Origin: Toxorhynchites rutilus septentrionalis
Taxonomy: Eukaryota; Arthropoda; Insecta; Diptera; Culicidae
Direction: 5' to 3'
Length of the DNA stretch: 64,000 bases
Assembly (NCBI RefSeq): GCF_029784135.1
Contig: NC_073746.1
Span: 241,732,307 to 241,796,306, forward strand
Shown here: one piece after another, positions 47,801-59,800 of the stretch
Position numbering within the stretch: position 1 is the first letter of the stretch
Layout: each line of letters starts with the position of its first letter
Translations under genes and position numbers: made by a program
The notes under the pieces: generated by a model
The model's database searches: none
What the model was told of the DNA's origin: nothing
Seen by the model: the letters and a program-made list of their open reading frames with translations, nothing else

Positions 47801-50800
47801 TCTCAAAGGCAGTGGATGCCTAAAAAGTGCATTTCTTTCGTGAATTTTATCAAAAGGCAGTGGATGCCTAAAAAGTGTATTCGTTTCGCGAATTTTCCTA
47901 AGGCAGTGGATGCCTAAAGAGTTTATTATTTTCGCGAATTTTCCTAAGGCAGTGGATGCCTAAAGAGTGTATTATTTTCGCGAACTTTCCTAAGGCAGTG
48001 GATGCCTAAAGAGTGTATTATTTTCGCGAACTTTCCTAAGGCAGTGGATGCCTAAAGAGTGTATTATTTTCGCGAACTTTCCTAAGGCAGTGGATGCCTA
48101 AAGAGTGTATTATTTTCGCGAACTTTCCTAAGGCAGTGGATGCCTAAAGAGTGTATTCTTTTCGCGAACTTTCCTAAGGCAGTGGATGCCTAAAAAGTGT
48201 ATTCGTTTCGCGAATTTTCCTAAGGCAGTGGATGCCTAAAGAGTTTATTATTTTCGCGAATTTTCCTAAGGCAGTGGATGCCTAAAGAGTGTATTATTTT
48301 CGCGAACTTTCCTAAGGCAGTGGATGCCTAAAGAGTGTATTATTTTCGCGAACTTTCCTAAGGCAGTGGATGCCTAAAGAGTGTATTCTTTTCGCGAACT
48401 TTCCTAAGGCAGTGGATGCCTAAAGAGTGTATTCGTTTCGCGAACTTTACTAAAGCAGTGGATGCTATATACACACATAAATATATGTTAATTCAAGTAC
48501 CAGAAGGCAGTTATTATAAATATGACCAACTGCCGCAGCAGCACGTGGTCGTGGAGTTAGAAGCAAGAGGTAGCAGCAGTATCCTCGGCACAATCGGAGA
48601 GACCATCGCTAGAGATACCAGGAACTGTCAACCAGCGGAACCAGAAGCAAGCGGTGGCATTAGATGCAGCAGCACCAGCATTGGCACTATCAGAAGTGAC
48701 AAGAACAATCCGAGCCAGAAGGTTTGGACCACTCAAGAACCAGTCGGCACCAGCAGCAGCAGTAGTATCCCAGCACCAGATGAGTTAATCGAAAAACAGG
48801 TATAGAATTAATCTATATTAAGAATTATAGGGGTTACGATAGCAACCATGGGAGTTTTTAAAATAGGGGCCAAGAGAGCAAAGAAATGATAAAGGAATAA
48901 ATTCGTACGGTCAAGTGAGCCAACATTAAAATATAAACAATAAAATTAGTAGGAATATGGAAAACACATACAAGATGATTACCACTAAATACTTCACACG
49001 TAATGTGAAGGGTCACTGTCACCTATGTCACGAGTCTGATGAGGAACAGATGATTTATTGTTGCGAGTGTGAGCGATGGTTCCACTTGAGTTGCACTAAT
49101 CTAAAGCAAGCCCCTCTAACGGGTGATCGGTGGATCTGTGTCAAATGCACAGATCTAGAATATAATTATTCGAAGAAAGTGCGAATAAGTGACTTAATAG
49201 GAATACTCGCTACTAGCATATATCCTAGTGGGTGGGGAAATTATTATAAGGAGGATATGCCAACCAAGCCGCCTCCATTTAGGGCAATTAGTGAATTGCA
49301 TAGGCGAGTAAATGGCAATTCTGAATCTGAGTTTAGAAACTCAGAGGAATGCCATCAATTAAAAATGCCTCCTCCTTGGAATCCTGATCTAGTTGATTGC
49401 AGGAGGAAAGGTAATGATTCAGATGACAAAGTATTTGAATCATCTAAAGTAACCAGATTAATTGCACCTCCTCCGTGGAACCCTAAGTTGGCTAGGTATA
49501 TGAGGAGGAAAAATGACAATTCATCTGAGTCAGAAGATTCAGATGATGAAGACAAACTTGAAGTGATACAAGTTGAAATGAATGAAAAACTAGGAGATGT
49601 TAGTCCTCAGAGCGGTGAAGATGGCTGCTCATTCCCAGTGAGGAAAGAGCCATTTAAAACCATATCAGTCGCAAAACGCGAATCTGATTATGAGAATAGT
49701 TTGCCCGCAATAGGCAAAACGGGTATCATCACAGATGTATGGGCTGTGATAGAAGAAAATACGAAAACCTCCACAGATAGAGGAATTATGGCGGAAAAGA
49801 AAAAACCATGCGTGATGCATGAAGTCAGGGCGGATGAGATATCTGCAAATAAAGAAATAGCGGATTCCAATAATGGGAACGCTAAAAATTTTAAGATAGA
49901 AAAACTATCTATCAACCTTCAAGATCCAGAATGGGAAAGGCCAGCTACTGGATTAATTAAGAATTCTGTTGCAACAGTGATTGTTGAACAGAAAATAAAA
50001 TACCCAACTGAAAAACGGTTTGAAGAAATAGAACCACCTGTAGCAGTAGAGGAAGTAGTCCTCAGAAATAGAACAAAAATATTAGCAAAATTTTATTTGA
50101 AGACGAAAGCCTGGCGTAAAGGTTTTAAAAAATTCCTTAGAAGTGCAAAGTTCATCCCAAAAATTGGGAGCCAATGTAAAACCAAAAGTGTTATCATCAA
50201 GATGGATGATTCATCACAAGATGCTAACATACAATTTGAAAACTCAACAAATATAGAGATTTGTGTTATTGAGCCTCCGAGGAAGGTAGCGCCAGAAATA
50301 ACACCAAAGGAATTGTTTATAAATGAATCTTCATTTCTTCCAAGGAGAAATAATTCCAACAATAGAAAATCATATTCAGTCGATAATTATAGTATTGGAA
50401 ATCTCGATAAATACTGTACCCCAGATTACCAGTATCCTCGACGTCGTATCAAAAACGACTTCCACACTGTAACCACGAGTTACACTATTGTACCATCATT
50501 AACGAAATATGATGAAGAATATTCTATTTTGCAAAATTTGTGACATGTTGACAATATTTAGTCATAGGGCGACACATATAAAATAATGCGATCGTTATAG
50601 TTAAAAGCCATAGATTCGTATAAAATAGGACTACTTATAATTGAAAATTATGGCTCTGAATATCTTTCAAATCTTTAGAAGACTGTTTCCTAAGTATTAG
50701 GGGCGTCTATTTACCTGTATGACAACGAGAGCAATACATCTTGAGTTAGCGCAAGATATGAGTTCGGATTCTTTCATTATATGTTTCCGCAATTTGCAAA

Positions 50801-53800
50801 ATTATGGCCCAGATAGGGAAATTATTACCGTAGATCAAAACTATAAACTCTCTAATATAGAGGTTGGAAAGTTTGTTTTTCAACGTTTGTAATATGTTGA
50901 TATTCTTTATATCTATATAAAGTATAGAAAATCTTAAGCTTGATAAAATATGAAGACGAAAATCTTAAAATGGAAATTTAACAAAACTGTTAACTGAATT
51001 AATTAGAAAAATATTTTTAGGCAAATGATTTGCTTGAAGTTCAGCAAGTGAGCTGCTGAAAGACTTTAATACAATTTAAGATACAATTGTTTCGTTATAA
51101 AATGGACCCAAGAAAATGATAACTTGTAAGGTCCAAAATATCAATTAGAGCAAAAATGAAGAGACTGTCCGGTCAAGCGTCAAGCATTTGGAATGCTCAA
51201 AACATTACTCTGATGGGTTAAAAGTATAGCAAGTATTCTGCTGAAAAATATACATTGACCACTAAAGAAAAAATTATGGCGCAGCAAGTGATATGCTGAA
51301 GCCAGTTTCTATACGAATGATTGGCTCAAAGCTCAGTAAGTGAATTGCTGAAAGGAGCGATATCAACTGTGAATTAGTTGATGGTAGAAAAAATTAAAAA
51401 TACAGCTATGAAGAATTTGGAAGACTGATTTGTTAGCAAGTGGATTGCTTAACCTTCAGCAAGTGATTTGCTGAAGGGGTCAAAATCAAAAGTTTCTTTT
51501 TTAAGCAAGTGAATTGCTTAAAACTCAGCAAGTGGATTGCTGAGAGTAACAACATCACCAGTAAGTCGGTTGATGAAATACAGCATGTGAGATGCTGAAG
51601 AAAGATTTTTTGAACAAGTGGTTTGCGAAGCTCAGCATGTGAGTTGCTGAGAATATGATCAATGCATTATTCAAATGACTATTAAAAGCATAGCTTCCAG
51701 TCTTAACTGAGGGAAAGATTGGAGATGGTTAACTATACAATGTAGATGACATTATGAGTTATTTGAATACAAGTAACAGGAAAAAAAAAATTGAATGAAA
51801 TTTTTAAATGTATTTCAAAGTATATCACACTATGAGAGCATGAGTTGCATGCATAAAGAAAACGACTTGAAAAAGTTTATGTGAGCTACGATCAGTCGTA
51901 TTATATGATTAGTCGGAACAGTTACATGAGAACTGAGGCTTTAAAATTGGATTTAGTATTCAGAGACAAACTTTAATGTTAATACTTGCTGAAGGAACGG
52001 TAATTGTACTACCAAAAGATTAGCACATTGACTAATTATTTAAAAAGGATGTTTTGAGAAAAACAATATCAGCAATGTAACAAGACAACTAGCAAAAGGA
52101 TGTTGGATTCAAGATTCCTTTCTTGGCAACGAGATAACTTAGCATTAAAATGGAACGTTGTGTTTGATGAAAGAAAATCTTATAAGAGAAAAGAAAATGT
52201 AATTTGCATTTCCTTTAATGGAAAATATTATATAACACTGAATCTCAATGCATAATTTTCCAAAAAGAAACTTGAAGTTAGTTTATATAATTAACGGTTA
52301 TATCAAATTACTAGTGAGAGCAATTATTCGAAATTTACGAATGTTTACGATTAGTTTGCATAACTGTATGCAGAATAAAAATGAAACAAAAAATACTATT
52401 ATTAATAAAACAAATAATAAGTTATGTTTTCTAGTATAAACTTGTAAGTGTAAGTGTAAGGAAAAGATAATAATGTGAGTGAAATCAAATCACACAATAA
52501 AACACAGAATAAAGCGATACAGCTACAGATGGAAATATGTTCAAGCAAATGTATATGATTTAGAACATGTAGAACGACTATCAAAAATTTAAATTAAAAT
52601 GTAGAAAAAAAATGATAATACTGAAGAATTTGGTAAATCTATGGAGTAGATTTACGGGGTCCGGAATGTTACGGACAGATGTTGTTTATGCGTAAAAGCA
52701 ATAAAGTAGGAAATTCCGTAATAATAAGAGTAGATCATAGGTAAGGTCATATATATTATTGTTAGCTTAGGAAAGCGATGTAAGCGCTGCAAAAAAGAAT
52801 AGGCTATAAAAAGCAAGACAAAAATATACGTTTTTAAAAACAAGACCTCCAAGCGAGGTATAGAAATGTTTAGAAAGGACCAATGTAAGGCAATTAAAAG
52901 ATGTAAGAGCTCAAGTGTTTTGTTAGGCTAGAAAACGCTTGTAGTTCGAAATTATTGCCGGTCATAAATTCAGAATGGACGAATATTTAGATAGCGTCCG
53001 GTAAACAATTTAATGCATGCATCATTTAGGATGCATTTTTATTACCCTTTTCCATCCCTAGCTGCGCTCAGCCAGATACACCAGCAGGGTGTAATCAAAT
53101 AAAAGGATGTTATTTTAGAGCGAAGGATGGAAAGGGGAAATCCAAGAATAAGATAGGCGCACCGACGAGGTGCTATAAACTTAAGGTATTTTCTTAGGGT
53201 AGTGCAGCCGTCTCAGACTGCACGTTACCATACGCTAGAAGAAGGGACAAGGAAGGTAGATGATCTAAACAAAACCGATATGTTATCGGTTTTCAAGAGA
53301 GAGAGAGGAGATGTTCCTCGTCATTCTTAGTTTAAGGAACCATGTATATATTGTGAAACTTTTGAATAAATTTTTTAGTATTGTAACAGAACTCACGCGA
53401 AAGCGTTAAAATTTTTCTTTCAATAGAGAAATTTTTCAGGTTTCCTTTCCGAAAAAGTAAAAAAGTTGAGCTCTAGAGTTATGAAGCAAGCGAAAAATCG
53501 GGTTTGGAGATAGAGATATGTCTAGCGATAAAGCATTGTTTGCCTCCACGGAGTATCAAGGAAGAAACAGTATAGAAAGCTTCGGTCGCTAAGTTCGTTG
53601 TACCATAAGTTTCAGTACTACTACAGATTGAATTTGCCGTAGCATACTAGTCGTCATGGATCACGCGTTAATACTTACACCCCACCGTGTAAAGCTAATA
53701 ATTTAAAAATAAAAAAAACATGAACGCAAAGCGGAACAAAACAAACAACATCAATGACGTTGTCGTTTCAAGTATTTTTGACGCCGTGGCGCGATCAAGC

Positions 53801-56800
53801 GATTTCACAAGGACAACTGGGGCACACGATAACGCCTTTCTTGTTTGTTAGAGCCGTTTTTGCATACGATGAAGCTCGCCATCACCGCCTCCGTTTAATG
53901 TATTTCAAATGGATGAAGAGTTACTCTCCTACATCTCACAATATTACGTTAATCCACATTTTGTTCATGAGGGATTGTGATTTTGAAGCGAGTTTCGTTC
54001 CCTTGCATCTATACAAAAATTCAATATCGATGAATATTTCCTCGATGCAAAGCAATTTAATCATTCGATTATACATTTTTTATCGTACCGCCTCTACTAT
54101 ACACAGCTTATGTCTGTCACGACCTTGCGCATCGGATAAATATGGCTTGGAACGCCACGACGTTGTGAAGGATACACAGCTACGCTTCAAAGCGATGGTT
54201 GTGATTTATTCATTGTAAAAAAAGAACATAAAATTGTAATAAATAACCCTGCATGTGTAGACCGAAGGTGAAAATCCAACCTGAGTTAGCAGGCAACATC
54301 TGTTAAACTGTATCTTTTACTTATTCCAAACGTTGGAATTTTTGGTTTATTATCATTGATGGTTTTACGTATGATATTTCACTTGCTCCTTTCACTTCAG
54401 GCTGAAGTGAAATCGGCATATTTTCTCTACGAATGCTAGGGTGCCAATGAATGTATGGAAAAAAAAATATCGGATTTACAGAACCGACCATGTGCATTTT
54501 GTCCTAAAAATGACCTGTGCCAACCTTCTGTTCAATCGGAAATGATTTAGAGGTGCCTCAAAGCGCTCAAAGTTCTGATTTTTTTCACCCTCGAAAATCT
54601 CCCAATTGCAATTTAAGAAAAAATTGAAGCCAAATGTCTTTAAAATGCATGAAACGTCGAGATTTACTGTTATCTAAAAAAAGTTGAATTTTTTTTTTAA
54701 AAGGTACAACGATCGAATGCTAAACAGTTAATTTTTGACGAAAAAAAAATTGAAATGACAATAAATCTCGTTTCATGCAATTAGAGGCGAATGAACTACA
54801 AAGTTTAAAGCCTCTTAAAAACAAAGAAGAAGAAGAAGTTTCATGCTATTTTAAGACATTCGACATCAAACTTTTATTTAAAACCATGATTTCATGTAGG
54901 GGAAGTGGGGGCATAGTGGTCACCCTAAGGAATATGCCCATTTCCGGCGTCCACACGTTTTTCGAAGAATATTATAGTTCAACTCATTGTTGTTCGAGAT
55001 AACAAACGACTTTTATTATAAAAATTCAAAATAGTACATTTTTCATCATTAGAAAAAAAAAGGTGAAAAATCGAACTTTGTTTTTGCTTGGAGGTAAAGT
55101 GGTCACCTAGTGGGGGAAAAGTGGTCACCTAGTGGGGGCAAAGTGGTCACTCTTACATATCAAGCTAAAGAGGATAGATTTTTTTCGTTTTTGCGTTTTT
55201 TTCGTCCAAATTTGTTCAAATCATATTTGATATAGTAGGTACATGTATGAAATAAGCTTGGCCTATTCACCTATAGTCCCAATTTAAATTCTCTCATGTA
55301 TACAAAAAAGTAGTAAGAAACACATAACGTTCCGCATAATTAGGCTTGGTTTAGTTGGAGTGGCATATTTTCCTAGTGCCAAAGCCACAAAAGGAATCTC
55401 TTCAAGAGCAGAATGCGATGAAGCATATCAGCTTTATTAAACAGAACATTGTATGTCGTTATTCATCCATGACCACTTTGCCCCCAAACATCAAAGTGAG
55501 TGCTATGCTAATCAATCGCTGAGATTAAAGAAAATATCTTTTCAGCCCTCCAAGAATATGTGAACAGTCGTCCAAACTGATGATTTGTCTAACATATCAG
55601 ATTGAATAAACTAAATTTCACGAGAAATTCCTTACATACCATGCAGACAGAACTACGGCCGAATGGCTATCGAGAGAGCAATTTCTGTTTTTATTTATAT
55701 TTTGACATGCGACAGCTCTACTGAAGTACAGGGTGACTCAAAAGTCATTAAATGCTTCAAACATAAGGTGATTATCAATACGGCATCTATAGTCAATAGT
55801 TTTAGTACCAAACAAGCAGGTGACCACTTTGCCCCTCATGACCAATTTGCCCCCACTACCCCTAGAGTAAGTTGGGGTGATCTGGGCCACCCCTTTATCT
55901 CGAAAAGTACGGGGGCTTCTGTGGGCTGAATTGATCATACAGGTTTAAAGCTCTGCTTTGGTCTAATTCAGGGATTCTCAAAATGATCGATATCGACCCC
56001 TTGGGGTATGTTACGTGAACCAACTCGATATAGGAATGACTAATATTTTAGTTGAAAATATTATTGTTGAAATTTGTATAAATAATTATTAATTACACTA
56101 GATATTTTATCGTGCAAATTATCATTTCGCATGTCGTCCCGTATGAAAAATCGAGATGGCCATTTTCATTGGCTCTCTAAACCATGGGTCATGCGAAGTC
56201 AATGAAGTATTTTTTTTCAAGTGCATTTTGCTTAAAAAAATATATCTTGCAACTTTTTTCCCTTCGCCACTGTCTGTCAAATGTTTCTCCGATCAAAGAA
56301 ACAAACGTTTTCGTGACTTGGACTTATTTTCTTTACGTTTGTGTCCGAAGCAGAATTTTACTCGAGATAATGGTCAGGGTGATTAAAAATGCGTGCTTCA
56401 GTGAAAGCCTGACCGAATACGAGTGAAAATACTCGCGCAAGTTACCATTGTTTCCCCTCGGATACTTTGGAACACCTTTCCAACAACTAGGTCGATTGTC
56501 GAGCAAGTAGAATACGCCCATCACCAACATGTAGCGCAGATTGTTTTGCCACTATACCCGTAACTACGCTGATTTCATCCGGGAAGATCCTAATCCATGG
56601 AGTGACAACTACATCGCAGAATCTGAGTGTGAAATTCCGATTTTTTTAAAGTCTTGCGAAACTCTAACCATCGGTCTGGGGAAAAGTTAAAACACTAAAA
56701 TGTTGCACGAAACGTGGCGACAGAAAGCTCAGAAATCGAAATTCAATCAGCTGAGCAAGCAGTTCGAAGTTCAATGAAGACCAGATTCAGGAAACATGAT

Positions 56801-59800
56801 AGTCGACGTATGTTTATTCAAGTATTATTCATTGATCCTCATTTTTTGCCTTTTGTGTAATTTGTGTAATTCTTATTTTTGTTCAAATGATGTTTATATA
56901 ACGTCCGAAAACACGTAAATAAAATAAATTTTGGCGAGGAATAAAATTGAATTATAGAGGGGAACTTCGATATAACGTACCATCGATAAAATGTACACAT
57001 TTTCAAAGTCCAATGGAATAATTTTTTTGAATATTGTTTTTCTGAAACAATGAATTATCTGTATTTTGATACTAAAGTTTGTTCTGTACCTTTAACCAAT
57101 CCCGAAGTACAACTGTTTTGTGATTCCAGATTCTAAATGAATCAAATTTTAATCAACAGTACCAAGGGTGAGAAAGGTTGGCTTCGTCTTCTAGTTGAAT
57201 TTATTCATTAATCTTACTCAAACAGCAATACAAAAAAGTAATATTAGCTACGTTTCTGAGCTCTTTATAATGCTTCGATACAACGTACAATTTTGAAAGT
57301 AAAATGTACGTTATATCGAAGTTACCCTGTATTAGTTCAAATTATCTTAATAATACTGAAATGTCAGTTCCTTCCAAAATATCAGCTAGATCTTTCTGAT
57401 TCTGAACGCTAGCAATAATTGATTCAAAAAGGTAGTTCGTTCATGTTGATTAATTTTGATTTATGTTGCCTTTGATAACAATATTTTATCTATGTATTGG
57501 ATCATTCTAAGGAAAGTAACACATTTTCCCCACCTGATTATTGGATCTCTTTTGACATTGCTATTGAATTCTTTTTGCCAACCAATTTGATTCTATCCGC
57601 ATGACCCAGTCCTAAACTATCGGCCTGATTCTACGCGGCCTGTGAGGTGAGATGACAATTGTCACATCACCATCACGCAATTCTCCCCACTCTATTCCTA
57701 CAGTCCTATCGGATGCCGTGAGAGGATGAACTGAATGTGACAAGGTGTTCATTCTGCTGGTTTCCAAATCTCCCAAATCTGATCAGAGATGCCACATTCG
57801 CACGTATGTTCACGAATTTGCTGACATTTTACTTTTGTCACAACCATTTATTCCTGCTTAGTGATCCCCGATTTTTGAAATTAATTGTTCATCCACTAAT
57901 CGAATACTTTTCGGAAGTTTGTTATTCGATACGATTAATCGCTCCAAATAATCGATTAATCGTCACACTGGGAGAAATAATCAGTTAGTGTAAGAAATCA
58001 AAAGAATTTGCCAATTGAATTTCAATATCGTAAACGATCGAAAGTCAGACAGAAGTAAAATACTATACGATAGGAGCGAAACGTGTGAACGATCCTAAGC
58101 TAATAATCTCACCTATCGGAAGCGGGTGCAATAAAACCTGATGCAAGAAATAACGAAAAGGAAAGGGACCAAAAAGATCGTACACATTTCTTATCGCGCT
58201 AGGCTCCGTTGACCTTAGAATGCAGTTATGAGTCAAAGATAAGCTTTAGGCAGAAGTTGCATGTGGTGAAGCACAGATAAGCGATAATAGGTAAAGGAGT
58301 TATATGCAAAGGAGTAAGAACGTATTTAGTTTTCTCTTTCTTTCGCACGTTAGATTTGAATTTAGGATAGAATTAGGATAGAATGAAATTGTATATAAAA
58401 ACCCAAGGTTCTCTGAATAAAGTAAGTAGTCTTTGGAATTGTGTCGTGACGAATACATCCGAAACACCTATTTTCGACTGACTGACGACTGACGAGAGTT
58501 CTTCAGATTCAAGTCTTCCAACGTTCGCAGCAATAATTGTATAATTTGCGCTCGGAGTTCGTGAAGATCTTGTACTCGTTGATCCTCCCGCTTAGTTGGT
58601 ATTCGATAGATTGTCTAGCTCCCGTTCGTTACTCGTTCCGTACGGAATTAGTGCGAAGGCAGTCAGTTCAATTTATTGAAAGGAATCATTCTGATTAGCT
58701 TCCGTTCGTGGCCGGTTCCGTAGGGAATTAGTGCGAAGGCAGTGAATTCAGTTTGTTCGAGGTTAGGCTGATTCTTGCGACGCTTCTACTTCAAATCTGT
58801 AAAGTGCCAATCCAGACTCATTACGGTTGATTCCTTCGCTCAACCGAGTTTGCGCATTGGGCAACTTTTACAGTTAGACTAACATTTCTCATTTGTTAGA
58901 AAGCCATCTGGAATCAAAAAAGGGTTCATTCAACCTGAAAATCAATTATTATCTTTGACGCTCCCCTAAACTCGGAAACGAGGCTCATTTCTAATTGACG
59001 GCATTAAGCTTCTTTTAGAAGTTTAGGAGAGCGTCAAAGATAATGATTGATTTTCAGAATAAAACTGCAGCAGCCGTACGGTTTTTTTGCTCTGGGTATG
59101 GATCGATTAATCGACGTAAATTATTCGTTCGCTTCGATTATTGGTTAATAATTAATAATCGATTTCTGTAGGAAGTATTCGATTAATCGAACGATTATCG
59201 GGGATCACTAGCGCCGGCGTTTACCATAGCTTTTGGAATGGATATGTAGTTCTGTGGTGATGACTCGCGGCTAGATAGATGAAACCCAAGATCCATGTGA
59301 TAAATATATTTAAGAGAAAATAAATTTATTTCATGTAATGGAAATATTTCCGGAGTGCTTGTTCGCCCGATCGAGAAACAACAGATTTCACAAGAATTTT
59401 AAACTACTTGTAAGTCTTCACTCCACTGTGAACATTGAAGATAAATTGATTTTATTGATACATACAATACCTTTACTATCAATTGTTTAAGACCAAAAAC
59501 GACGCTTATTATTTCTCTTCCATTTTTGCGCTGTCGACACCTCAAAACATATCGACGATTGTCACCTAGAAATCCCAGTTCATGTGACAATCGTTAAGTA
59601 GATTTGAGAGCGGGAATACGGTGGGAGTTCATTCAAGTGAGAATCCTCACGGCATACGCCTGGTGGAATTGCGCGATATACGTGACAATTGTCACCACAC
59701 CTCACACGCTGTGTAGAAATCAGGCCGCATATGTTTTACCGGTTTTTTTGCGAAAAATTTTTTCGATATGACAGTAGATCTCGACGTTTCATGCAATTTG

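Larger units (their letters stand above)
46885..53438 (+). mobile_element. Non-autonomous LTR retrotransposon with PHD-finger ORF
   Basis: Two 772-bp LTRs (46885-47656 and 52667-53438) begin TGTTACGG and end TTTTTCA. An exact 5-bp target duplication GGTTT lies at 46880-46884 and 53439-53443. I found no difference between the LTRs by eye, which implies a recent insertion. Just after the 5' LTR, TGGTGGCTCCAGAGAGG begins with TGG, as tRNA primer sites do. The 5-kb interior has a 46-bp tandem leader, a small ORF, a 528-aa PHD ORF and a long AT-rich tail with stem-loops. No protease, reverse transcriptase, RNase H or integrase motif is found, so it must use another element's proteins. It lies in intron 1 of kra, antisense to it. 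Confidence 0.9.
57859..59210. mobile_element. hAT-like insertion with TAGTGATCCCCGA ends
   Basis: Ends TAGTGATCCCCGATTTTTG and (reverse strand) TAGTGATCCCCGATAATCG, with ATTAATCG motifs repeated near both ends. No clean target duplication; comparison with copy A shows the host element lost sequence at this point. Contains a solo LTR and a 38-bp hairpin. Confidence 0.6.
57621..59727. mobile_element. TIR element with CGGCCTGATTCT ends, copy B
   Basis: Same family as 33398-34578: CGGCCTGATTCTACGCGG left, CGGCCTGATTTCTACAC right (reverse strand). Flanking triplets TAT and CAT differ by one base. Its middle is replaced by an inserted element at 57859-59210. Confidence 0.8.

Noticed and set aside
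47726..48465. CRISPR-like array of regular palindromic repeats
   Set aside because: The 46-bp units are tandem with identical 'spacers', lie in the leader of an LTR element in an insect genome, and no cas gene is present.
53754..54218. 154-codon plus-strand ORF as a gene
   Set aside because: No domain, no codon bias or flanking gene signals; likely chance in an intron.
57859..59210. 8-bp TSD for the hAT-like insertion
   Set aside because: Flanks TTCCTGCT and GCGCCGGC do not match; comparison with the sister element suggests a deletion at the site.
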